A stretch of 64,000 nucleotides of DNA from assembly GCA_000231825.2 (NCBI GenBank), contig JH720314.1, positions 992,001-1,056,000 of the forward strand. The letters run 5' to 3'. A model generated the notes under the pieces. It was not told where the DNA came from, did not search any database, and saw only the letters and a list, made by a program, of their open reading frames with translations. Position 1 is the stretch's first letter, and the number at the start of each line of letters is the position of its first letter. This document shows, piece by piece, positions 1 through 13,879 of the stretch. Made by a program: the position numbers and the translations under genes. Source of the stretch: Tetrahymena elliotti 4EA. Taxonomy: Eukaryota; Ciliophora; Oligohymenophorea; Hymenostomatida; Tetrahymenidae.

Positions 1-2156
1 AAAATGAGTAAATGGACATTGAAGTAGTTAATGATTCAGGGATTAGCAAGATAAACATTTAACATCTATTAACTAGAAGTCTGAGTAAATAGAAATATTG
101 TCCTTTATATTACAAAATTGTTCATAATCTGTTTAATAGTTTTACAGCTCATTGATAAATTCTTATCTATTTATTATTTAAATTGTAGTAAACTCCTTAG
201 ATTTTACACTAGCCGTTCTTGGAAACCCTGTAAAAAAACTGATTTCCCCAAATGACTACCCAGCAATTAGTGTGATAACTTATTTAGCATCTATTTTTTA
301 AAAACAATTACTATGAAATAAATAAAAATTGAAATTTTTTACTTGAATCAATGCTCTCATAGGCTTGATTATTCTCTAGAAGAATATTAACTGAGCCTTT
401 TTCAATAAAATAAATATCACAGTCATCTGTTTCTCCTTAAGTGCAAATCATTTATTCAGGTATGTAGTGACGCTCTTTGATTAAAGGGACAATTTTTTAT
501 TTAAAGGAATCACTAAAATTATCTCTAAATATTGCTGTTTGTTTTAAAACAATTCCCTTTCCTTCCATGAGAAGACTTTATCTCAAATTTTCAGGCAATA
601 TATTAAAAATTAATTCCTCTTATTTTTGATTTTTTTCCCTTTATTCGCTCCAGTAATATTCTAAGTATTCGCGTGTAGCATTTTATGTTTTCTTACTCAC
701 ATTAGTCCTTTCCATAAACTAATTTATAATTTACATATTTTATCTTATAAGTGCTTAATCCTCATTTAGACTTTGTATTATAGAACCCACTGTATTCATC
801 GAGTAGCCAAATATACCACATAAAAATAACATAAATAATATACTAACAGTTTTTTCCTCTTCGGAAACTGGAATGACATCACCGTATCCCACTGTAACCA
901 TTGTCACAACAGTAAAGTAGTATGAATTAATATAAATTTCTTACCAAGGTGAAACATTAATTTCTTTACTTTTTAACCAAGTCTATACATTTTTTTATTA
1001 CAAATACTCTGCTAAGAAAATCCACAAACAAGATAAGATATGTGCGATCATCATTAAAGTGAAAATTAATTTAATTAAAGTAATGATATTTTTTTGCTTT
1101 TTAGTAAAAAATGAAAATTCTTCTATTTTACCCAGAGTTTATAAATAGGTTTTTATTTTCCAGATTAGACTTAAAAGCAATAAATCAAAGTACCTCGAAA
1201 AAGTCAAGGTATCAGAAATCTAATATATATAAATCTAAAAAAATATGTTAAAATAGATTACAATTATTAAAATTAATTACTGAATAGCACAATAGAATGA
1301 ACACATTTTTTAATAGGTATTTTTCCAAGCATCTTTTCATAATTGAAGATCTTTTAACAATCATTTTACCTTTATCATAAAAGCCAGTATTTAACTTAAA
1401 CAAAAAATCTACAACCACGATAAAAGGAAGTATAATGATCAGCTTAATAAATAAATCATATTCTCTAAAACTTGTAAATGTCATGTAAATCGGAATTAAA
1501 ATGAAATAAAGTGAAACTATAAAAAGCATTATGATATCCCAAGCTATTTTAAGAAAAGAATTTGGATCAAGAACTTTCAGTGTTGAATCTAGTGTCTTAA
1601 GACAATGAGAAAAGAATTGAGTATCTACTATACATGAATAAAAATTTTTTCTGAGTGTATTTTATTTTTAAAATGACTTTGTAAACACGAAAGACTCTTT
1701 AATATTTTAATTTAATAGCTAAGGTTTAGAATTCTTTCTTTTTTCTTTTAATCTATTTGCAATAAGTTATTAGTCACAAGAGATATCATCAATCAGTTTA
1801 AACTACCGCGATGTTAGGTTTTTAAACATTCTTGATCTTGTTTGATTTAACAATTTCATGGCATAAAATTTAAGTTTTATACTAAATATGAGTTGCTCAA
1901 ATTTCCCTTTTTCTTTTAAATGTGAATCTCTCTTTTCTGAGAGGGCAATAAAGGGAGAACTATTTTCTAAATGAGAATTACATCCTTTAATTTGAAAAGA
2001 TTAAAGATCAGATTAATTTTAAATTCTCTATAAAGGCTGAATCAAGTTAGACTATCCATCTTTAGATTATATTAGAGAAGAATTTTGTTGCTTTTCACCA
2101 AAGACAGCGCTCTTCAAACTTTTGATCTATTTGAGGTCAATCTACTTTTCATTCAT
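1..2156 (-). CDS. Cyclic-nucleotide-domain K+-type channel, 3' end cut by the window
   Basis: Six-transmembrane cation channel of the CNG/HCN/EAG type, with its C-terminus beyond position 1. Domains in order: a hydrophilic N-terminus of about 200 residues; S1 reading WDIIMLFIVSLYFILIP (near 1500-1550); pore helix and filter VTMVTVGYGDVIP (near 865-905), a K+-type filter; S6 with LFMLFLCGIFGYS; a C-linker with EYLEYYWSEQ; and a cyclic-nucleotide-binding cassette GEISFFTGFPRTASV (near 205-255). Two introns fit, at about 1234-1280 and 291-342; the first removes a TGA and the second restores the cassette frame. The ATG at 2156 opens MNEKQIDLKQ; the upstream frame is open but low in complexity, so the start is tentative. 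Such channels are abundant in ciliates and set membrane potential and ciliary beating; ligand and exact ion selectivity are not visible here. Confidence 0.88.
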
Positions 2157-3006
2157 AATTGATTTTTTTGAAGTATGATATTAACTGGATTAATTACTAA
2201 AATTTGGTAGTATTATTAGATTGTTTAATATACATTTCAATTAAATTATTCTTTTTATATTTTTTTGATGTTAATCATCATCATTTAAATTTCCAATACA
2301 ACAACTTAATTATTAACGAACAGAATATAATCCATAATAAAATTTATATCTATCCGCAAGTAACTTTTATTAAAACCTGAGACATCATAAATGCATTAAT
2401 TTTCCCTAAGAAATTACACTATCTCTAGACTAGATACTTTGAAATATTTCTAAAAATACTAATTTTAAGAGATTTATTGCTAATAATATAAAATAGAGTA
2501 TAGTTATAGCCATAGTATCTTTAACCCAACCTCTCATTAATTGAAACTTTTGACGAGCCGCCCAGTTAAAAAGCTTGAAAAATACTTAAGTGAAAAAGAA
2601 ATACCAAAAATAAAATACTAGCCTTCTAAAAAAAGATTAATCAAATGTTCTAAAAATCTAAAGAGATCGGTTTTTAATAATAAAAAGAAGCTTATTTTAC
2701 AAGTGGGAAAATCTTAAATTTAATTAGACTTCCTAATTTTAAAATTACTTCAATTTTCTTTGCTCAAATAATATTTAGAAAAGAAAAAAATCATTTTTTT
2801 GGAGAGTCTAATTAAAATTAATTTAAAAAGCTTAGTTTATTGACTAAGTGATTTTTTTATTCATTTACTACTTTATGAAAAATATAATCATATCAAACCA
2901 ATAACTTAGATATATTAATTTTCAATTATTTTTAATTATTTTTTGTAAAGATATTTATTTATCAAATTGAAAAGTTTTAAATTGATAGAATTTTGAGAAA
3001 ATTAAA
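2157..3006. other. Intergenic, divergent promoter region
   Basis: AT-rich gap between the starts of the channel (-) and the OSCP1 homologue (+), so both promoters should lie here. No reading frame with coding character was found. A short stretch near 2525-2575 is clearly richer in G and C than its surroundings (see findings). Confidence 0.6.
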
Positions 3007-4357
3007 ATGCTTGCCAAACTATTAGTCAATCCTATACTTCTGATTAATGCAGGAGCAGAAATGGTTTATATTTTATCATAGAGATTAACTGCATAAAAGG
3101 TAGATGCTGTAAAATCCTCCTAAGTTCTTAATGATATTTTAAGAAGTCTTTTTTCACAATAATTATTTAATGAGTTAATGAAACCTTAAAAAGTAATGTA
3201 AATGTCTTTCTTTAAAACTCTTACCAACAAAATTGTGCATTGCTCTATCATGAAGTTAAATGAGGCATCTATGTAAAAGCTAGTAGATTTAGTTTTGATG
3301 GACTTAAAAGCTTAAATCATCAATACTATGCACCCTGCTGAAATATATGATGTAACATAAAACCATTTTAATGGAATTATAAATATTATGAAAAATGGGC
3401 CTGCTGTTGAGTATCTAGTTTATGTCCAAAAAAAATTTGAAGAAATCTATTCTTAAATGCTGCCATTTGACTTCTTACAAATTAAAATTGAACTCCTTTC
3501 TTTCCTTCAAGATGTCAAGCAAAAAGTTTATGTTTTCATAGAAGATAAAACTCAAAATTAAAATGGAGATATTAGAATTGTAAATAATCAGACTGCAGGT
3601 CCATATGTTGAAATTCCAGGTCTAATCATAAAGCATGACCAAGAGGGACATCCTATCAGCAAAGTTTAAAAATTTTTGGAGTCTACTGATTAGTATATTG
3701 CTAATTCTTCTACTAAATTCATAAATAATTAAACAGAATGGGGTGTGAATATGTTTATACCAGGACGTCCTAAAAGAGTTATTAAATTAAGTCAACACTC
3801 TGTAATTACCACTGAATCCTCATAAATTCGTAAGGGCTTTAAAAATGATTCCTAGTTGCTTTCAGAATTAAAATTAGATTCACAAACTGCAACCTAAAAT
3901 TTGCAAAATTTAGCATCTATGATTAAAGGTGGAGATAATAGCTAAGTAGAAGACATATTTACTTATAATATATTTAGTAAGCCCATAGTAGAATTTAATA
4001 GTTCACAATAAACTGTTGACGAAGACTTCTTTAGTGAAATTATTGTTATAGGTAAACTTAAAATCTTAAAATAAATTATGATTGTTAAAATATTATAGCC
4101 ATAATATTGCATATTTATATTTGTTAACTAATTATTTAATTTAATTTTAAAGATGCTGCTGGAGGTAAACAAAATATGGACAAGTAGATTGCTGATATGT
4201 TTGGAGATTTAGGTATTAATTATTAATAATCTTATGTGCTAAAATAAATTTAAATTTTGCTATTTTAGATATTAAAGAAAATGTGAAGAATAAAGCTGAA
4301 AAAGAAGAAATAGGAGGAGATGATCTTCTGGATATGATGGATTAATTAGAAGACTGA
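3007..4357 (+). CDS. OSCP1: OSCP1 (organic solute carrier partner 1 / NOR1) homologue
   Basis: 397 residues from three exons: 3007-4051, 4153-4212 and 4269-4357, with introns 4052-4152 and 4213-4268; the phases add up exactly. It matches OSCP1 from end to end: NAGAEMVYILSQRLTAQK near the N-terminus, LNEASMQKLVDLVLMDLK, PFDFLQIKIELLSFLQDV in the middle, GPYVEIPGL, and a C-terminal QIADMFGDL followed by GGDDLLDMMDQLED. The C-terminal GDDLL-MMD block is a family hallmark. OSCP1 proteins are conserved in ciliated eukaryotes and have been linked to cilia and to organic-solute transport in animals; no transmembrane segment or catalytic motif is visible, so the biochemical role is not shown by the sequence. 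Length agrees with animal OSCP1 (about 380). Confidence 0.92.
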
Positions 4358-4789
4358 AAGAAATTATTAAATTAAAAATAATTTATAGATTATTCTTATA
4401 AATATATTTCTGTTTGATTTTGTTGAAAAATAAATATAAAAAATATAACAATAATGAATAAACGAAATTAAGAAATTCTAAAATTAAGGGAAAAAAAGAA
4501 TAAAAATAAATGAAAAATTTGTATTTTGGTATTTGTTATCGAGTAACTGGTCATGAGAATATTAAAATACTTCATGGTTATTATTAATTCTTGAGGTTTT
4601 TAAATAGAATTGGTTTAAAGGAAGAGATTAATTTATCATCAATCAATCATTTAAACAGATCAAGTCAATAATAACCTTTCAATAATTTTTAAAATAAAAA
4701 TCTTAATTAAAAGAATATATTTGTGAATTTAGTTAATATATTTGCTAAAGTCTGAAAAACAAGTTTATAAAAAGTAAAGTGATTTAGAC
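4358..4789. other. Intergenic
   Basis: Short AT-rich gap between two plus-strand genes. It holds the 3' end of the OSCP1 homologue and the promoter of the next gene. A 19-codon ATG frame at about 4454 is too short to support. Confidence 0.6.
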
Positions 4790-6001
4790 ATGGCTGCATC
4801 TGCCCATAATAATAGAAATAGATCTCCTAAGTAGTAATTATATAGACAGAAAAAGGAGGGAGAGACAGAGATTGATGGCAAAATAGTTGTAGATATAGAA
4901 ATCTGTTAGAATTGCAAAGAACATTAATGGTGTACAAGACATGATGAATCTAAATACAAATAGATGTTTGAGGAAATTAGATCTGCAATATTAGCTGAAA
5001 ATCCAAATGTTGTTGTGACACAAAATAATTTTGTTAAAATTCCTACTCTTGGAGCTTTTGAAATTACTTGTATGAGAGCTCTTCTTTATTCTAAAAATAG
5101 ATCTGGTTGCTTTCCTCATGCAACTGTTGTAGCTAATTTGATAAAAAATTTTTTAACTGATAAAGAAAATGGGAGACCTACTAATCAATATGATCTAAAT
5201 TTAATAGAATCAAATCCAAATAAGGAAGATCAGAGACTTTCAAGCACAACTTCCAGCTTTAGAAAATCAAATAGATCCCCATAAAGAATGACTTCCGGTA
5301 TTAGAGGAAGAAACTCCCATTATACTGGTAAAGGAAATTGTATAGAATCATATAATTATGTAGTATCGAGCACTTTTGGTTAGGGTAAAAGATCTCCAGA
5401 TTAAAGAAATTTATCAAAAGAAAAGTAGGCAACAATGAACTCTACAGCTCAGTCAGCTTTTTATTAAACAAATAATTTAGAAAATCTTCAACAAAACGAT
5501 AATAGAAGAAATTCAAAACAATCTAATAATTCAAACAAAACTTAAAAGTAATAATATGAAGAACCTAACTAATAAAATGATCAGCATTAACAAGATTAAT
5601 TTGAAAATCATCATTAATAGGATAATGAGCATCATAATCATCATCAATAAGATGATCATACTCAAGATAATCATGAGCATCATCATTAGGTAAATGGTCA
5701 CTAAATTTAAAGTAGCAACCACCATACTCATGAGCACAATAATGAACATAATAACTAATAAAATTATCATTCAATAGATAATTAGAATAGTGGGTAGTAA
5801 GAATAGTATCATGATGAAAGTGAAAAAGCTCACCATCATCAAAATAATAATTAAAATCACCATGAAAGTAGTTAAGATTAACACAAAGATACACTTGGTT
5901 AAAATGTTTAATAACAACATAATGATCATCTTGAATAAAATTAAAACAATCATCAATAACATTAAGATCATATCGATAGTCATTAAATCTAACAAGATTG
6001 A
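4790..6001 (+). CDS. SelW/Rdx-like thioredoxin-fold protein with His/Gln/Asn-rich tail
   Basis: 403 residues in one exon, starting MAASAHNNRNRSPKQ and ending at TGA 5999-6001. Residues ~34-130 resemble the Rdx (selenoprotein W-like) fold: strand VVDIEIC, a C39-x2-C42 motif, then FEEIRSAILAENPNVVV, IPTLGAFEITC, ALLYSKNRSGCFP and a final helix ATVVANLIKNFL. In Rdx proteins the CxxC/CxxU pair is redox active; here cysteine replaces selenocysteine. Unlike SelW, the loop is extended to C39, C42, H45, C48, H51, all three residues apart. Residues 135-250 are Ser/Asn-rich; 250-403 are almost entirely His, Gln, Asn and Asp (HHQQD, HEHHHQ). Under the standard code this tail breaks into fragments, but with TAA/TAG as Gln it is continuous. 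Family assignment rests on pattern, not search; function unknown. Confidence 0.65.
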
Positions 6002-6760
6002 ATAAAAATGTAAACATTTCCATAAAAATAAAATTCTATTTTAGTGTTAAATAACCTTTTTAAATAGAATGTATGTTATTCAATTTAAAATCAAATAAAT
6101 AATCTTAGTCGATAAATAAATAAAAATATATACAGTAAATATTTGAGATCATATTCAGTTTTAAAAAAATAAAACAAATAAGATTCTACAATAACTAATA
6201 AGTTCTCATTTCTTTTTTAATTAAATTAATATGAAAAAACAAAAATAATTTAGTATTTTTTGTATTTTTTATTTTTAAATTTTCTTTAAATTCAAAATTA
6301 AAAAAGATGCAAAAATATTTCAGATTATATGGTGTGAGATTGATTATGCATATATGCAGCTTTATAATTTACTTGGTTGTAAATAAGATTAATAAATGAA
6401 ATAACTATTTTAGAATTATTTTCAAATTGAAACTTTTTATGAACATCAATCATATGATAAAACTTCGTTTTATATTAATTCAAGTTAAACCTTTATAAGA
6501 GAGGAAATTCTGTAAAATAATAGTGACATATATAATTCACTAACCATTTTGATATAAATTACATTTGAATTTTAAGTTTTGATTATATACAGTTTAGTTT
6601 TTTAATTATTTAGATCATCATCTAAATATATTTTTATTGGAAATATTTTTAAAAATATATGGAAGTTAATTATTGTTAATATAGCTTGGTTTGTAGGTTT
6701 GTGGGTTTGGTTGGTTTCTTTTGTTTTTAATTATATTTATTTGTGGTTTATGTATATCAA
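6002..6760. other. Intergenic between convergent 3' ends
   Basis: AT-rich; contains the 3' ends of the SelW-like gene (+) and the MAP kinase gene (-). A G/T-rich patch lies at about 6686-6722. No gene seen. Confidence 0.6.
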
Positions 6761-9352
<2,592 letters not shown>

Positions 9353-10604
9353 CCTTTTTAGTATTTGTTAAATATTGAATTTTCTTTTTAATTTTTGATT
9401 CTTTCTTTCTTTTTGCTTTATATTATTTATTAATTAAGAAGCAAATAATGGTAATTAAAGCTAATTCAGTTTTTCTATGTAATTTTCTTGTTAGTTATTC
9501 ATAATGCATACAAGTATACTTGATGTATTCATTTATTTGTTAGTTTAACGAGATAATTTATATATATAATCAAATTTTATCATCAACTCGCTCAAAAAAA
9601 TTGAATTATTTTCAGGTACTATTTCGAAAAATCATTCGTTAATTTTACAAATTAAATTGACATTTTTCTAACAATATTTAATATTCTTCCAAATTTATAT
9701 TTTCTCAATAAAATAATCATTTTGAAAAATCTAAGATAATCAATTCTCAGCCAAAAAAATCATTTTTTCTTACAAATTTTTATTTTTTATCTTCTCATCA
9801 TTTTTCAGAAAATTATTTTCCAAAATTTCTTTTTAATCTGACTCAAAGCTTGAAGTTTTACTTTTCCTATCAATTAAGACTAAAATTCTAAAATCAATTA
9901 ATTTTCAATTTTATTTCATTTTGAAAAAATATTTCTGAATTTTTCAAAATGATTTTATTTTATAAAACAATTTATGTTTAAAAATAATTATTTTCTATTC
10001 ATAAATTTCTAATTCTCACCTTAATTTATTAATTATTTAATTTATTTTTTTTGGTTATTTTCCATTTATATTTAAGAAAACTTTTTTATTTGAAGAGCTC
10101 AATAATTTTGAATGAATAAAAATTTTTATTGTCTTTCTTTATTTTTGATAATATTTATATTTTTATTTAGAATATTATGCTATTAAATTTGTTATTGTTT
10201 TTAAAAAATTTGTAGATTTTATAAGGTATTTCATTTTTATAAATTTTATTGTTTGGTTTAAGATAAGTCTTATAAATTTTTTGATAAAAAGATATTTTCT
10301 CAAAAAGTATGATCAATTTTTTTTATTTTTGTTTTGATTATTAAATGTACAACTTTGATGTAAAGTATTTTTTAACTCTTAAGAATATGTATAAATATCT
10401 AAAATTACCTTTTGAAATGCTTGTTTGTATTGCTTTAAGTATAATTTATGATCATTAAAATAGCATTATTATTAAATCAAATTAATAAATTGATTACTTT
10501 GTCAATCTTTAAGTATTATATTTAAGAGTTTAAAAAGATTCCTTTCTGATTAATTTGAACAATGAGATCATAAAAAAAAGTAACATAGAACGAAGAGACA
10601 CAAT
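9353..10604. other. Intergenic, divergent promoter region
   Basis: About 1.25 kb of very AT-rich DNA between the MAP kinase start (-) and the next plus-strand gene. Both strands were read in all frames; no conserved protein, RNA-like GC island or repeat array was seen. Confidence 0.55.
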
Positions 10605-11509
10605 ATGAAGATTTCATATGTATCTAAAAACTATATAGCTCTTCTACTAAAGTATCTCTTTAAACAATCAGGTATGAAAGAATTATTTACTTATCAGTAA
10701 CTCAAATTTAAACATCATAAAAATAGGAAGCTTGTGTCAGATTATTTAGGAGTATTTAACAATATGAATTAATGATTTTATTGAGTATGATTTTAATTTA
10801 ATAGTTTGGATTGGTGTTTGATTCTTTAGTAGAGATAATGGAAGAAATGGATTTAAATGATTATTTGAATCAAGACTACGAAGTTTCATTTATTGTTGAA
10901 ATAATCAATTCAACTTATTTCTAAGAAAGAATACCACCTGTAAGTTATTTGCTTTAGAGAGAAAAAGAAGTAACTAAAAAAATAATATATTATTATTAAA
11001 ATAGATTTTAGTAAAACTACCTAAACATACTTATCTTAAAATGATCGAATGTGGTCTTTACATATCTTCATTAAAGATTATTGAGTAATAATATTTAGAT
11101 TTAAATTATTAGTTGATTTCATACATATTAAATGACACCAAATATAAAACTAAACTTTATGAATTTAAAGGATGACAGAAATTTAAAAGTGTATAGAAAT
11201 ATTCAATTAACCTGATCAAGACTGGATGTCAAATGGTATGCCAATAGATAATGAATTAATTCAGAGCATTTTATGGGTAAATACATTAAAATAACAAAGA
11301 ACATTTTTAAATAGTTAATTAGAAAATTAATAGATATATTAGTGAAAGGAAGCTAACACAATGGATACTGCAAAATAAATAAGAATTTTAAACATAACAT
11401 AGAATAATGCTTCATGAGTTTCTGCTTCTCGCATGCAATAGCAACAAAAAAGAAGAAATGGTATTTTAAATTTATCTTATACTTTTAATAGAACTTATTT
11501 ATTGGATGA
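10605..11509 (+). CDS. Unrecognised gene with one in-frame TGA
   Basis: A frame opening MKISYVSKNYIALLLKYL can be followed through introns 10752-10804 and 10940-11004 (DSLVEIMEEMDLNDYLNQ, then ILVKLPKHTYLKMIECGL) to a TGA at 11173-11175. The same frame stays open beyond it, with QKFKSVQKYSINLIKTGC, a phase-2 splice near 11278 to ERKLTQWILQNKQEFQ, and IMLHEFLLLACNSNKKEEM; a short intron at 11461-11491 would end it at 11507-11509. The TGA sits in the context KG*QKFK, where Trp would fit. It may be a sequence error, an intron I could not place, or a real disruption. No family recognised; the protein is helical-looking and soluble. The start has no supporting homology. Confidence 0.4.
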
Positions 11510-11588
11510 TATTATTTATTTAGTTCTTACTTATTATTATTTATTTACTTTTTTTTACTGTCCCAAAAAGTAAAAATTGTTGGGGAGC

Positions 11589-13271
11589 ATGAAGCAAGAT
11601 TCTAGCTAAAAATTAATGGTAAAACATTATCAATATTAATAGTATAAATAACCAAACCCAAAATAATATTTTAAAATTTAATAATAAAGTTGTTAGCTCC
11701 TTCTTTTATTTAGGGATTACCTATATAGAATAGATTAAATAGACCATAATCTTCCAATTAGATATTTAATTATAAAAATGGAATCCATTAACATACCTAA
11801 ATCTAGCAATATCAGGCTTTAAAGATAAATAATATAAGTTAACCTTTTTTATCAAGTAAAAATAATTTTGCAAGCTCTTCTTTACTTTCAGATGATCATT
11901 AGAAATAAAGAAAGTAAATGCAAGTCAATAAAATTTAGTTGATTCAAGATAATAATAGCAACAATAATAAAGATCAAAAGAAATAAAGAAATTTTAAATT
12001 GTCTACATAAAAAGCAGTAAGAATAGAAAATTATAAAAGTCAAATGTTTGGATGCCATTAGTTAGATCCAAAATATAAAGGTATATATTATTTCTTTAAA
12101 ACATCAATTTTCTATTTTATTGCAAAAGTTTCTACAAAGTTTTGAGATAAATTTTTTTAACAATCAATTATTTCTTTATCCTTTCTTTCATTTATTTGAT
12201 GATGAATAATAAATATTATGATATTAAATTTAGAAATAAGGTGGATATTGTTTATTTTAGATTAAAACAATTTATATTATTAGATATTCTTAGAACTTCA
12301 AAAAGTTAGGTTTTATAAGTATTGATTGATTTTAATGTTTCAAAATCTATTTTTTACAAAAAATGGTTGTTTTTAAAATAAAAGAAAATCTACAATTTCA
12401 AATAGAAATTATTTTCAATCTCTAAGGTAATTGCATTTTTGGATGTAATTATTCATTTCCTCTTCTCCAATTTAAATCATTCATGCAATAAATGTTTTAA
12501 ACTATATTTCTTATCATAAATTATTATTTTTTACCTTACAATTTTGAATAAAATAGCAAACTTAAAAAAAATATTGAATTTAAGATAAGGAGCTGATGAG
12601 AAACTTAAAAAATCAAAAAGTGGAGAATTGAAATTAGTGGAATCTAACAATCCAAATTAATAAGTAATCAGCTCTTAACCTAGGTAATTTGAAAGCCAGT
12701 ATATTTCAGAAAAAAATCTAAACTAAACCAATTACACTAATGGTATAAAGAACAACTAAGAAAGCAAAGAAGAAACCACCTAATTGTTGAACTATTTACT
12801 TAAAAGTTAAAATTATGTTTTACACTAAAGACCTCAAAGTGCATTAAAAGATCCACCATAGAATCCATTCGGATTTTGCTACCACCCTGAAAAAGAGTAG
12901 CCTGGGGTCCCTATATATGTCCCCTCAGCTTTAAGTTAAAGTTAGCTTGATACAAGCAGTATAATAAATTCTAAAAAACAAAAAAGTTTTTTGAATGCTT
13001 CAAGTGAAAAAAGTATTTATTTAAACAAAAAGACAAATTTTAATGGAAAAATAGTAAAATAATTAATTATTTTTAAGTAAATTTAAAACAAAACATATTT
13101 ATTTTAATATTAAATAAGGTTGCAGAATAGATTCTTGATTAAGAATTGCATGTTTGGGAAAAAAAATTAGTTAATAAAACAAATAAAGAGAATAATAAAT
13201 TGTTTGTGCCATATGGTAATATAAAAAAGCAATCTTTTACTATAAATTTGCCATTCGAAAAGAGAGTCTGA
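11589..13271 (+). CDS. Hypothetical Asn/Gln/Ser-rich protein
   Basis: 348 residues from four exons: 11589-11618, 11714-12080, 12557-13053 and 13119-13271; all junction phases agree. It starts MKQDSSQKLMGLPIQNRL, runs through Ser/Asn/Gln-rich sequence (SDDHQKQRKQ, IQDNNSNNNKDQ), a stretch with Phe/Tyr/Pro (NPFGFCYHPEKEQPGVPIY), and ends VAEQILDQELHVWEKKL then INLPFEKRV before TGA 13269-13271. No transmembrane segment, signal peptide or known domain is visible; the intron of 476 nt is long for this window. Because the first exon is only ten codons the start could lie elsewhere. I do not recognise a family; it may be ciliate-specific. Confidence 0.6.
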
Positions 13272-13879
13272 AAATTAATTAACTGATTATTATGTATTTA
13301 TTTATAGTAAGTAAAATTAAGTTTGATGTGTAATAAAATTGATTGATATTTTGTATAAAGAATTGGTTTTTATAATTTTAAAAATATCTTGAACGTTTAT
13401 TTTTATGAATAATTGAGAAATAATATTTTTTTGCCATGTATTTTATATTGGCTTAATTAAATTTTAATGAAGAATTTTCTAACAGGTCTTTATTTTGTTA
13501 TTTTTTTGTTAAGAAAAAATAGTTTTTAATTTTTATTTCTTCAGTGATTAAAATTAAGTTTATTTCTTATACGATCCACTAATTTAAATTCCAATCATAT
13601 TTCACTCAAGAAAAAATCTTAATTTTACTCTATGTTTCTCATATAAAGCTTATTATGGCCTTGATTAACACATTCCTTTTTTTTATTTTCAAAATACATT
13701 TTCAAGTATTTTGTATATTTAAGCAAAATATTTGAGCAAATAATTAAATTTAATATTTAGTATTAAAATGAAATTGAATTACTGATATTTGGTGCTAAAC
13801 AATAGAAAAAAAGAATAAGAATAAAAGCTGAAAATAATTAATACATCTGATTTACAAATTCAATGAGTATGGCTTTTTA
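13272..13879. other. Intergenic or 5' part of the next gene
   Basis: AT-rich. The first exon(s) of the PTB-like gene, including any first RNA-recognition motif, should lie here or just downstream, but I could not place them. A frame just before 13880 reads LIYKFNEYGFLFQQ and might be coding. Confidence 0.4.

Noticed and set aside
5531..6023. Several minus-strand frames rich in Ile, Met and His
   Set aside because: They mirror the His/Gln/Asn repeat tail of the plus-strand SelW-like gene.
6683..6724. Telomere-like repeat
   Set aside because: The unit is not GGGGTT/CCCCAA; it is irregular GGTTTGT-type sequence in the middle of the chain.
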